From Holtermannia corniformis (Eukaryota > Basidiomycota > Tremellomycetes > Holtermanniales): a stretch of DNA of 64,000 nucleotides. Position 1 is the first letter of the stretch. Every line of letters begins with the position of its first letter. This document shows, one piece after another, positions 23,044 through 32,282 of the stretch. The position numbers and the translations under genes were made by a program. The stretch spans positions 81,077-145,076 of the forward strand of contig BCIJ01000027.1 in NCBI GenBank assembly GCA_001599935.1, given 5' to 3'. The notes below the pieces were generated by a model that saw nothing but the letters and a program-made list of their open reading frames with translations, was not told where the DNA came from and ran no database searches.

Positions 23044-24128
23044 GTTGGGTGAGAGTGGAAAGAGGGTTCGTACTAGACAGACAGAGTCAGCCGAACGCGA
23101 CGTGACTACAAGTCGCCGACACGCACGCCGCAAAAGAGTGTCGAGGTAACGCGAGGTAGTCTACCAAGCCGAGGAAAGGGACCGCCAGTGTCCTTTTTTC
23201 TCACTCGAGGCAGGGGAGGGAAAGGATCGGGTTGGTTCAGACGTTTCAGCTTGGCTGCGGCGCTGCGGGAATCAAGCGATCGCCCAAACGAGGCTGGTGC
23301 GAGACACCACGTGGCCAGTCTGCTTTTGTTGGCAGGCACTCTACGGGCCTGGGCAGGCGAGGATGCGCTTTAAGCGGGTCTAGGATACGCTAGAAGAGAC
23401 TAGGGATGGTCTTGACGATTGTCACGACGCTGCAGAGTGCTGGGAGAAGCGACACCGACTACGACAAGGTTGCCACCGCCAATTGGGATGCCACTCACCA
23501 AGTGGCGCTCAAGCATTCAGTCGCGCCACCCGTTCTTGCAGACAAAAGTGCTCCAAGCGCAAATGGATCTGCAACGGAGCGCTCACTAGCACCGGTTTAT
23601 TGGAATCAGTCTTGTCGAGCCGGGTGCGCTTGCGGAGCTGTTGCAGCCGTCGTAGTGGCGTTGTGCTAGATCAATGCACCCAGTGCGAGACGTCTATCTG
23701 AGCGTATGCATCCAACCAACGGGAAGCTCGATACCCGATTGAAGACGAATAGATGAAGCGGCCGAAATTCGCTCACATGTTTGCTCAATGGAAGGCTTAC
23801 CAGGCTTCTTCAAGCGTGTGAGAATGCCACTAGAACCCCTGCTACAAGTGTGCATTGATATCAGGCTCCTCGGATCAGTCGCTCTTCGGTTGATCGTTCA
23901 TTTGAGCCTGTCGACTCGCGCTCTCTGTCAAAGCGGAGTCGCAGCATTGATATCCAAGACTAGGCTCGGAGCATGAACTTGAGAGTGTGTGACAGCTATT
24001 GGTAGCTAAAAGGACTGGACCCTGGCTCACTGCATCACAGCAAGATCACTCAACCAGTCAACTGCACCCGATCGACTGTGATCCCGCGTGCAGCTGGCAA
24101 ACCGCCACAAAGAGATATTCACAACTAT
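23044..24128. other. About 1.1 kb without a recognisable gene
   Basis: Promoter side of the glucanase plus anonymous sequence. A plus-strand frame at 23406-23669 has no motif or codon pattern that persuades me. A C/T-rich tract (about 23186-23200) may be promoter-related. Confidence 0.45.
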
Positions 24129-25171
24129 TCATGACTGTACAACACTGGAACCCGAAGGTCCCGCCCCGTTGAGATTGATATACCCGACGCCTGGCGCTGG
24201 CGCCTCGAGCCATTCAATGCTCGAGCTGCTCGCCTCTCTCGACGACTCCACACTCTCTTTCCCTTCGAGCTGCAACCTCGCAACCAGATGGCGGTAGCCA
24301 AGCGACGAGCCCGCCATGGCCGTGGCCGCAAGGTCGAGGTCGAACTCGGTGCGAGGACCAGGCGAGATAGCTTTGCCTTTGCCTTTAGCCTCTGAGAGCT
24401 TGGCCTTTTTCGCACGGCGCGCATAGTCTTCGCTGGGTCGGGTGAGCGCCTGGCGTACGTGTTTGCGCTGGACGAGTTGCAGTCCTGATGAAGCCGTTGG
24501 TGCCGGCTTGAGACTGAGCCCGGGCTGATGGACCGGACTGAATGGAGCAGGGTCGGTACTCCAGGTCGGCAGCTGCAGCTTGAAGATGCTCGAGCTGCGT
24601 CCCTGGTCCCATGGCCGACCGTCGCCGGCCGACTGAAAGTAGCGGCCTCGGGGCCGTTTCAACGGCCGTGCACTTTGACGAGGCTTGCCGCGAGCCGGTG
24701 GGACGGTGAGATGCGAAGAAGGGACATTGTGGTATTCGGGTGGGATAGGAGGCGGAGGCGGTGGGATGAGAAAGCTTGTCCTCTTGAATGCGGAAGGTGG
24801 AGGGACGGATGGCTGCTCTAGCTCGGGCGATGCTGAGGACAAAAGGCGGTGGACTGGCGAGGTACAATGATCAACAACGTGCGGACGGAAATGGAACAAA
24901 AGGACGCACCTCGAACCCTCTCAGCCTGAGACTCTTCATCTTCAACCTCGACAGTGAAGGGTAGTGGCGGTACAGCGGCGAGCGGCGAGCTCACATACGG
25001 AGCAGTGCTCGTTGGTAGCCTGGATGGGCCAGCGATAGCGTTGGCTGGACGCACATAACGCGGTTGAGATGGGTGAGCGGAAGCAATTTGCTGAGCTGGT
25101 TCTGTTGGCCCAGACAGAGGGTGAGGGTGGAAGGTGTTTAAGACGTCCATGGGCGCCGCGACGCTCAGCAT
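24129..25171 (-). CDS. Proline/serine-rich hypothetical protein, probably nuclear
   Basis: Two exons join in frame. Exon 1 from ATG 25171 (MLSVAAPMDVLNTFHPHPLS) ends FTVEVEDEESQAERVR; after a short GTGCGT...CAG intron exon 2 continues VHRLLSSASPELEQPS. It contains polyproline (IPPPPPPIPP), several basic patches (RPLKRPRGRYF; YARRAKKAKLSEAKGKGKA, a good bipartite nuclear signal) and a Ser-rich acidic C-terminal third. The end is GPSGSSVVQS. About 320 aa, low complexity, no domain recognised. It could be a transcription-associated or chromatin scaffold, but nothing proves this. Confidence 0.55.
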
Positions 25172-26238
25172 GGCTGGCAGCCTCGCCAATGCTGTCTTGT
25201 TCTTACTTGGCCGTGTCCGCAGACGACGCGCGCGGTACGAAAGGGGGGTACCCGGTGGTGCTGTGTGTCAAGAGTCCCAGGCTAGGGGCGCGTTATCAGG
25301 GTCTGAGGGGCTTTACGGTAACGATCGGTTGCGCACGGCGTGCGCTGTAAGTTTCTTTGTTTTTTCTCCAACTTTACTTGGGTGCCTGAAAGTAGTCTTT
25401 TGTCTGCACCTGCCACTTTTGGCAGGTGGGGCGCAACTGCCCCCTCTGATTGCGCCAGTACTGCGCAGTCAATTGCCAAATGGGGAGACAGGGGTTTGAG
25501 TGTGGGAACCCTTGCGCAAAGATCTGCGCTCAGACTCTGCTAGCGTCACCCTACCCACCTCCTCTGCTGCGCAATGCGCGGCGGTGCAGGGGATTCAGGC
25601 TGGGTCCGTCGCGTTCGCATCAAGATGCCTCGTGCAGCAGGCAACGACGACTGCAATGGTGACACGGCCATGTTGCAAGATTCGAGTGCAAATCAAGAGA
25701 CCGTACGCCGGGGTGCGAGCTGCGTCGATAGAGCTTGTCGTCCTCTCGCAGGCGAGGATGTATAAACGCATGCCAGTGGACAGCGGTGGTATGGAACGAC
25801 GGGTGATACTAGGCATCAGGTCTCGCAAACGTCGGCGTTGTGACCAGGGTTTTCTCCGCCCTCTCGTAGATGCGAGGGGTGTAGCGATCCTGATGGTTTG
25901 CATCGTCATGGCGAGACTAGAATTTTGGTATGCGAGACATCCAATTCCGTTTCTGTGTGGTTCCGGCGATGTGAACCACACTGGCCTGTCCGAGTTGACC
26001 GACTATGGACTACTTGGCAGGCTGTTTATTTATCTCGTTCTTCTTGTTGCTGTGATTTTCCTGCCTGAACATGACCAGCAGTTACGGACCTAGCCTTCAC
26101 TTTGTATCCGAATCAAGACTTGACTCTCGATATTCACCCTTTTGGGGCAGTGGTCAGTGACGGTTACCAGCGTTGCCATCCGGGCGGGGACCGTCACGCC
26201 GAATTCCGGCGTTTGTTATTGATGTGCATGTGACCCCA
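25172..26238. other. About 1 kb intergenic with one weak ORF
   Basis: A plus-strand frame (ATG 25656 to TAG near 26093, 145 codons) ends in a hydrophobic stretch (LLGRLFIYLVLLVAVIFLP) but matches nothing and has unremarkable codon choice. I do not call it a gene. The rest is anonymous. Confidence 0.4.
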
Positions 26239-27236
26239 TCAATCGGTCTCCTCACCGGCCAATACAATCAGGTTAAAGTTGACATCACCTTCCGCCCGGT
26301 CGATGTACTTTTCCTGGACGACGCGCGCCGTGTCCTATGAGCACGTCAACATCGAACGGGTGCGTGCGGCCAAACGTACCTTCAGGAAGTCGTTGCTGGC
26401 CCCACGGTCGAGCGGACCAGACCGGCTGCCATCGAGCTCTACTACCCGCTTCTCGCTGCAAGGGGATCAGCTACAGTAGCCATCAACCGCGAGGGCTCAC
26501 CCGGCATCGTTGATGGCCTCGACAAACGCGATAAAATGCAAGTCGACGTCGAGGTCCTCTGGGACTGCAGACTGTCCGCTCAGACTCGCAGCAGAGTGGG
26601 CTTTCTCAAAGAACGTCGCGTTGTCCAGCAGCTTTGCCTTTTCGAGTGCTGGAAGGAGTCAGTGGAGGCTCAGGATGACGCAAGCCGGCTTACGGGACAG
26701 CGGCAATGACTGCGCCTTGAACTTGAACAGATCGGAATCGGGAGCGAGTGCATATGGGCCCGTTTCGGGCAGGTTGAGAAGGGCGTGCAGGAGCCCGATC
26801 GAGCCGCACGCGTTGCCGATCTGACTCGGTGTCAGGCATTCCTTTCTGCAAAGTCACAGCTAGCTGACCGTCTACTTGATCCACCACACGCTGCTCCCTT
26901 TCCATTGCAACGCCGGATCGCTGTCTTCAGCTTTGCGATCTTCGCCAAGTGCTCCACGCGACGGGAACAGGAGTAGTATCGCCTTGACGGGCTTGGGTAC
27001 GAACTCGAGAAAGTCGGCGTCGAGCGAAAAGAGGTCTTGAAAGCTCAGTGGCGAGTCGGACAAACCGAGGGGTTTCGCCCACTGCAACGGATACGGTCAG
27101 TGCAGTTCCGAGGCCCGAGCACCCCGACGCACGGCATTGAACACCTGTCGTAGTGTGTGATCAGTATAGACAGAAAGCTAGCTACCAGCAGAATTACCTC
27201 GGGAGAGGATTCTAGGGGGACCCACTTTGAAGGCAT
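26239..27236 (-). CDS. YUH1: Ubiquitin C-terminal hydrolase (UCH, peptidase C12)
   Basis: Cysteine deubiquitinase that trims small adducts from the ubiquitin C-terminus. ATG 27236 reads MPSKWVPLESSPE, splices to VFNA, then WAKPLGLSDSPLSFQDLFSL, DADFLEFVPKPVKAILLLFP. The oxyanion Gln is in VWWIKQT and the nucleophile Cys in IGNACGSIGLLHALLN. Catalytic His is in DVDLHFIAFVEA and the Asp in KRVVELDG. The last exons end DTARVVQEKYIDRAEGDVNF and LIVLAGEETD. About 240 aa, usual for UCH-L3/Yuh1. Many very short introns, including a roughly four-codon exon (VFNA). All four active-site residues are present, so it should be active. Confidence 0.9.
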
Positions 27237-27467
27237 GGTGGAAGTCAAGCAAGAACAAGGTCCAGATGTCGATTACATCACCATCAGGTTGTCACGTGTG
27301 CATGTCTGAGACTTGTTGAATGAGATCGAGCGCCAAGGTCAGGCGGTGTTGCGGCGTTATGTGGAGGCGAGTGGCAGTGTAACGGATTGGCCACTTGCCG
27401 CACCACTTTCTGCGCCACTTGGTGCAGCAATTGTGTGAAGGTGTTATGACCCGCAACCAGATCGCAA

Positions 27468-27975
27468 CTGTTACGGGCCAGGCGGAGGGACAAGAGGGGT
27501 TACGGAGGGATTGCGGTTGGGGATTACGGGGATATTACGACCCGTCAACGTCCCGTAACACAAGCCTATCAATATCGGCTATAATCAGCTCTACTAGGCT
27601 TTACACACAAGACTTCTATATTGTTCTTCCCCCCAAACATGTTAGGGCTAGCCCCAGGAGGATTTAGGGTGGCGACGAGGTCCCGTCGGTGAAGTAAATC
27701 AGTCGCGTTGGTGAAGTCGACGACTGGCGATCGCTGGCGATCGCTGGAAAAGTGGTGGGCAAGTAGAGTAACGAGTAATGGGCAAGACGAGGACCAGGAA
27801 GCGGCCTTGGGAGATTAGGGTAGCCTTTGCTTAGAACCTATGATTAAAGCTCTCGAAGACTCGAGCTTGTACAATTGTTTGAGAAGTCCCCCGCCGCACC
27901 CACTGCCACGGCCAATCCCCGTATTCCCCAACCCCTCCGTTAACCCCTCTTGTCCCTCTGCCTGGCCCGTAACAG
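27468..27975. mobile_element. MITE-like element with long terminal inverted repeats
   Basis: The left end (CTGTTACGGGCCAGGC, from 27468) recurs inverted at the right end (to 27975). The first 36 or so bases match with one substitution and similarity continues to about 60 bases. An extra inverted copy of the end (CCCGTAACA) lies at about 27553-27562, inside the element. No coding capacity is seen. No clear target-site duplication is visible in the flanks. The right half recurs at 50426-50615. This looks like a non-autonomous DNA transposon; the superfamily is not assigned. Confidence 0.7.
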
Positions 27976-27995
27976 ACTCCACAGAATATAGTCAG

Positions 27996-28022
27996 ACTGA
28001 GGTTAGACCTGCTAACCTCAGT
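27996..28022. repeat. Perfect 11-bp inverted repeat (hairpin)
   Basis: ACTGAGGTTAG, a 5-base loop, then its exact reverse complement. It lies 20 bp outside the right end of the MITE-like element and 22 bp before the possible LTR. Confidence 0.7.
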
Positions 28023-28044
28023 GTTGTCCTCTTTTGGCAGTTCA

Positions 28045-28748
28045 TGTTAGAGGGCTGACTACCTCTAGCCTGACACAGGGAGGCTGGGTCTCGTCTGAGA
28101 GCAGGAGGCCTTCACCTGCTTCAGCCTCTGGCAAGGGAGTGGAGGCAGCCAGAGCGAGCGTGTGCAGGCTGTGGGCATCGTTGTGCATTGCGGCTGCGCC
28201 TGCGCGCGCCTTTGTTTCTCTTGTCCCTTATTGTATCTCCATCACTCGTATATTATAGTGTTCATCCTATTCTCTTTCGTCGATCCTCCAGAGCCCTCGA
28301 GTGCGGAACTTAGCTTTCCGCATCGCGCGATCTAGAGTCCCGCTTTCCCGAGGCCGATCGCCACGTCGATCTCGCCTCTTCCTTTTGGGCTATCGCCTTC
28401 TCTCGGCGAAGCCCTCACATCACGACTCCAGCTGAGTTGTAAAGGATTCGCCACCCGGCCGCTGCGCGCCGCTGGCCAAGCCGAGTGCCAGGCTGTCAGC
28501 CAAGCTGCCAGCCAAGCCGTCAGCCAAGCCGAAGCCGCTTGCCAGGCTGACTGCCAGGCCGCAGGCCAGGCAGGCTGCCAGCCTTCGGTGGCAAATGTTT
28601 ATTCTTAGAACATAGACTAGCTATATAAGAGAGGGAAATCGGACAGTGTCCTCTTTCCCTCAGAGCGTATGAATCTGATCAATTCATAAANCCTTCNTAC
28701 CGAACCAACAAGCAATTCGTCTCTCTTGCTTGACGTTGATAGTAGACA
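28045..28748 (+). mobile_element. Possible solo LTR
   Basis: The stretch starts TGTTAGAGGG and ends near TAGTAGACA (TG...CA). It contains short GCCAAGCYG-type tandem repeats around 28476-28575, a strong TATA box (CTATATAAGAGAGG at about 28620) and downstream sequence resembling an R/U5 region. Two ambiguous bases (28691, 28697) lie inside, as often at collapsed repeats. No gag-pol fragment, primer-binding site or second LTR is seen, so this is a suggestion only. Confidence 0.3.
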
Positions 28749-29865
28749 TTGAAACATTACCTACGTACGACACGCGACTGAACTAGGCTTAGGCGAGGAT
28801 AGCGCTTGCGCACCTCAACCCTTTGCATGAGTGGTTGTCACGACTATGGTCGTGGCACGTGACTCGGCTAGGCCGCCACTCTGTCGAGTGGCTGCCTTAG
28901 CCTCGAGCACGACCCTGGACGCCCAGCGTGCCATGGTCTGTGCAGATGAGGGCTGCGCGCCGCGGCTTAAGAGCCGCGCGTGTTGTAGGTAGTTTCTTCC
29001 ATAGTCCGAATATCATACGTGAAAACCCCATTGCGCTCTGCGAAACCTCGCCTTTCGCCTCAGCGATCCCTGGAGCTTCGCCCTCTGCGCCGATCCGTTC
29101 GATCGTCGCCTTCGGCTCGCGGATACTGTCTCTCCTGGACAGGTCCCTCGCAGTGGTAGTCATGTCAGAATATGTCCGGATCGAGGTTACTCCCGTAACT
29201 CTTGATATTGACCTTTTGAGGGCAGCGGTAGGGACTGGGCACCCATGCCGTCAGACTTTGCCAGCAGTTCCTCTACACAATGCTGAGCTGTAAAGAAGTG
29301 GAAACCCACTTGTGATTTGCCAAAGTGCCACTTCGGAATTCCGCAGCAAAAGACCGCTCTTCGGAACCCCGATGTATTTAACGGACCGTTGTATAAGCCT
29401 TTTCTGACAATCACGCGACCGCAAAACGCTACGAATCGTCGACTATGCTGTAACGCTGACCACCGGCGAAACAGTGTGTGAAGAAGAACTACGACAGGCG
29501 AAATAATCGCAAGAGGGTTTCGTACGCGATCGAATTTCGGTGAATGTTCATCACTTGAGAATAATACGAACCGATTCGCATAACCCTCCTTTATGACACA
29601 ACAAGATGAGCGTGGACCATGGCGACTCCTTTGCATCAGCTGCCTCGGTATGGCCTAAGAATGCAAGCGAACAAGTGCAATTAGCTCCAACGACGCAAAA
29701 GGAGGTTAGCCGATGATTTGTTTCGATTCAACGCCATCGACCGCCGACCGTCTGGATGCTGGTATTCCTTTCTGATGGCAATGATTGATCTTGATTCGCC
29801 AACTCCGGTCTCACGCATAAAGCTCGCTCGTGCAAGTGAAATCTCGAGCATCCCTCATATACGCC
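28749..29865. other. Accessory island spacer, no gene recognised
   Basis: Contains pyrimidine-rich and CG-rich anonymous sequence. Long frames (for example 28928-29293 plus, 29187-29636 minus) have no motif, no splice logic and mutually overlapping antisense frames. Confidence 0.4.
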
Positions 29866-30147
29866 ATGAACAACACATACAAGAGCGAATTCCTCATCAC
29901 CACGATTGAAGGCGATAGGCCCGTGTACCGGCTTTACAGCTACGAAAGCTTGACCGAAGAAGAGATCACACAACGTGCTGATGGGTCCCAATGGGAATGT
30001 GTGATTGACAGCTGGTATGACGGCGACACACGACCCAGTGAGCAATCTATCGAGTACCACACCCAAGACGAGTACGCAGCCAACATCGCCAAAGCTGATC
30101 AATCGAGTTATCGACCTCTAGCCGTTGTTGTCTTGTCACTTCAGTAA
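29866..30147 (+). CDS. Small uncharacterised protein, array member 1 (93 aa)
   Basis: A single-exon frame from ATG 29866 (MNNTYKSEFLITTIEGDRP) to TAA 30147. It shares with the next two genes the core YSYESLTEEEITQRADGSQW, then ECVIDSWYDGD and EYHTQDEYAANIAKA. The protein is acidic and polar, with an unrelated hydrophobic C-terminal tail (PLAVVVLSLQ). It has no signal peptide and no domain I know. It is intronless, unlike nearly all other genes in the window, and lies near the transposon-like sequences. That the family is real is supported by three-way conservation of motif order. Confidence 0.6.
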   Translation: MNNTYKSEFLITTIEGDRPVYRLYSYESLTEEEITQRADGSQWECVIDSWYDGDTRPSEQSIEYHTQDEYAANIAKADQSSYRPLAVVVLSLQ

Positions 30148-30323
30148 TCACCTCTGTAAACACTGTCGCTGCCATTCGGAAGCCAATTGTTCTTCGCGTG
30201 CACATCGGAAGCGGCTGCAGGCCGCGTTATATCCAAAATTGATGATTGCTTCCTTTGAGCAGTGTTCCATTATGCTTGCGGACTTTCTGCATGAACTGAA
30301 CACCGCGAACTCCGCCCTCCTGT

Positions 30324-30330
30324 TATAAAA
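30324..30330 (+). promoter_or_regulatory. TATA box of array member 2
   Basis: TATAAAA, 47 bp upstream of ATG 30377, on the coding strand and at a plausible core-promoter distance. Confidence 0.45.
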
Positions 30331-30376
30331 ACGCATTGATCTGGTGTATGTTTTCCGCACAACCTTGAAGAACAAT

Positions 30377-30637
30377 ATGGGTGATACTACCGAGAAATGT
30401 AACTTCACCATCACAAGTTTTGAAGAGGGTGAGTTGGTCACTCAACACTACTGGTATGAAAGCCTCACCAAGGAAGAGCTTAAAGAGCGCGAGGACGGCG
30501 CCCGATTCGCGTGCATCATTGAGACTCAACGCTCTGGTGACAATGAACCCTATTACGAGTTTCTGAATCACACACAGGAAGAGTATGAAGCCAACCAGCG
30601 TAAATGGGCGAACCAGGCCCAATCCAGGAAGGGTTAA
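30377..30637 (+). CDS. Small uncharacterised protein, array member 2 (86 aa)
   Basis: Single-exon frame from ATG 30377 (MGDTTEKCNFTITSFEEGE) to TAA 30637. The core YWYESLTKEELKEREDGARF, then ACIIETQRSGDNEPYY and NHTQEEYEANQRKW, aligns without gaps to member 1 over most of its length. It is acidic with predicted mixed helix and strand. It has its own TATA box 47 bp upstream, so it is likely transcribed on its own rather than as part of a longer unit. No known domain; cytosolic or nuclear location presumed from the lack of targeting signals. Confidence 0.6.
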   Translation: MGDTTEKCNFTITSFEEGELVTQHYWYESLTKEELKEREDGARFACIIETQRSGDNEPYYEFLNHTQEEYEANQRKWANQAQSRKG

Positions 30638-31008
30638 CGATTCTGATGAAAGTGTTCAGTTGTCCATAGGGAGCCAATGCACTTGTGCTCGATGTTTCCC
30701 GTACCAGCCGCCGTGAGATTCTTTGAGGTAGCGTCACGCACGACAAGCACAAATGTCAGCCGGTGCGATGGCTTCCTGTGCTCCTAGTCTGCAAGCGTCT
30801 TCGATCTTGAGTAGAACCCACGAATAGCCGTCGCTGCGCTCAAGCTCCCAGGCGTCTTTTGTCATTACAGCTGGTCCGGATAAGGGGTCATGTTCCTGTA
30901 TTGGCGCGCGAAGGCATAGGGGCTTCTCAGCGAGTCGCGCATAAGAGCCCTCGCTCTGCAGATGTTGTGTTAGCAGGAACAGTCGCCACCCACGCGCGCT
31001 TCAGTAGC

Positions 31009-31368
31009 ATGAGCGGTGCGACAACTATAACAGAGTCATTTAGGTATCTTAACGATGACGGGACTATGGACATGTTCTTTTTCGAGTCTCTGACGCCCGC
31101 AGAGGTCAAGAAGTACAAGTGTCAATGGGACTGCACGCTCGTGCACCTCAACAGTGCCCACCAAGTGGATTTAAGAACAACAACGCGCATCAGGCAAGAC
31201 GAGCTCGACACACTGAGGAAACATTCAAACGAGCAGAACGCCAAGAATCCCATTACAGCATCGGTAACAACACAGCGTGCCACCCAGCTCATGAGGCGGC
31301 GAGGTAACCCCAGTGGTCACCCTGCGCCTGTGCAGGGCTTTGACACACCGCCGCGTGTTCTCGAGTAA
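31009..31368 (+). CDS. Small uncharacterised protein, array member 3 (119 aa)
   Basis: Single-exon frame from ATG 31009 (MSGATTITESFRYLNDDGT) to TAA 31368. The core FFFESLTPAEVKKYKCQWDC, then TTTRIRQDELDTLRKHSNEQ, corresponds to members 1 and 2, but it is more diverged and lacks the DG between the helix and the W-x-C. A basic, Gln/Arg-rich C-terminal extension (QRATQLMRRRGNPSGHP) is unique to it. The frame continues upstream to 30859 without an obvious ATG context. Oldest or fastest-evolving copy of the array. Confidence 0.5.
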   Translation: MSGATTITESFRYLNDDGTMDMFFFESLTPAEVKKYKCQWDCTLVHLNSAHQVDLRTTTRIRQDELDTLRKHSNEQNAKNPITASVTTQRATQLMRRRGNPSGHPAPVQGFDTPPRVLE

Positions 31369-32282
31369 CGACAGGATGCATATGCATTCTTGATTGACTG
31401 TCGAGTACCCAGACAAGGGGAGCGTATGTGGCGAGGACGAGGGTTGCAACCAAGGATGAGGTTGAGACGCTGCTGCGACAATCGCCCAAGGTGTATCGAA
31501 GAAGTTGGCGCAGACGGTTTCACCTTGCGGCGATGGGTAGGCTTGACCGACTCAACCGTGCCTCTGGGTGCTTCGCATGTATGCGCTGATCGCAGCATAC
31601 TCGGGCTGCGCTGAAAGCTAGAAAGCGTGTGGCGCCACACGTGATGACCATTGGGTTTCGCCATGCGGACAGCTCCGACCGACTTCATCCCTCTCATTTC
31701 ACTGTACGATTTCTGGGGTGATTGCACTTGGCATTGCAGGTGGGAACTCTACCATCAGTGACAAGCCTACCCGGGTTTTTGCCCGCACAGCCCTCACGCC
31801 TAACTGACCAATCGCAAGCCTAAGAGCAGGTCACCCCTTTCCGTGGGAAAACTGGGGTGCGAGGCTCTCGTGGGAATCAGCAGCAACAACATCCCTGTTA
31901 GCGATGGACGAGCATGGCCAGCGTCAGGTAGCTATCAGCTCGCGAGGATGGCTCGGGCGAGGATGTTGATCTCGGTCATAGCAGTCGCCGCCGTCAGCGA
32001 CGCCGCTCGACCTGTTGCTGAACGCAATCTCGGGAACTCACGATGAGCATCCATTCGACCATGGCGATGCGATCGAGGGCGGGCAGGAGCACGCTGGAGG
32101 GCAGGACGATGGCGAAGGCGACGAAGGGAAGCAAGAGCACTCGTTTGGCAGCTTGTTGGCCGCCAGCCGGATGATGGGGACGGATGGCGCACAGGCAGAG
32201 GCCTCGGTGTGTAGACTATGGCGACGTAACGTGCCGCCGCTGACTTGGTGGGTTGCAGCCATCTCGCAAGTTGCCTGATCAA
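31369..32282. other. No firm gene; possible small minus-strand membrane protein
   Basis: On the minus strand (about 32262 to 31935) a frame encodes a hydrophobic segment (RVLLLPFVAFAIVLPSSVLL) followed, after a good GTGAGT...GAG intron, by a short end (INILARAILAS). The N-terminal exon from ATG 32262 cannot be joined in frame with a credible intron. It may be a small tail-anchored protein divergent from the CSL gene. The rest is anonymous. Confidence 0.3.

Noticed and set aside
25500..26093. 197-codon plus-strand open frame with a hydrophobic end
   Set aside because: It has no ATG until 25656, no motif, no splice or promoter context, and the composition looks random apart from one hydrophobic tract.
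27800..27830. TTAGGG motif (also at 50.46 kb) as telomeric repeat
   Set aside because: It is a single copy within the MITE-like element, not a tandem tract; CCTAAT at 57.16 kb is only three units of a different hexamer.
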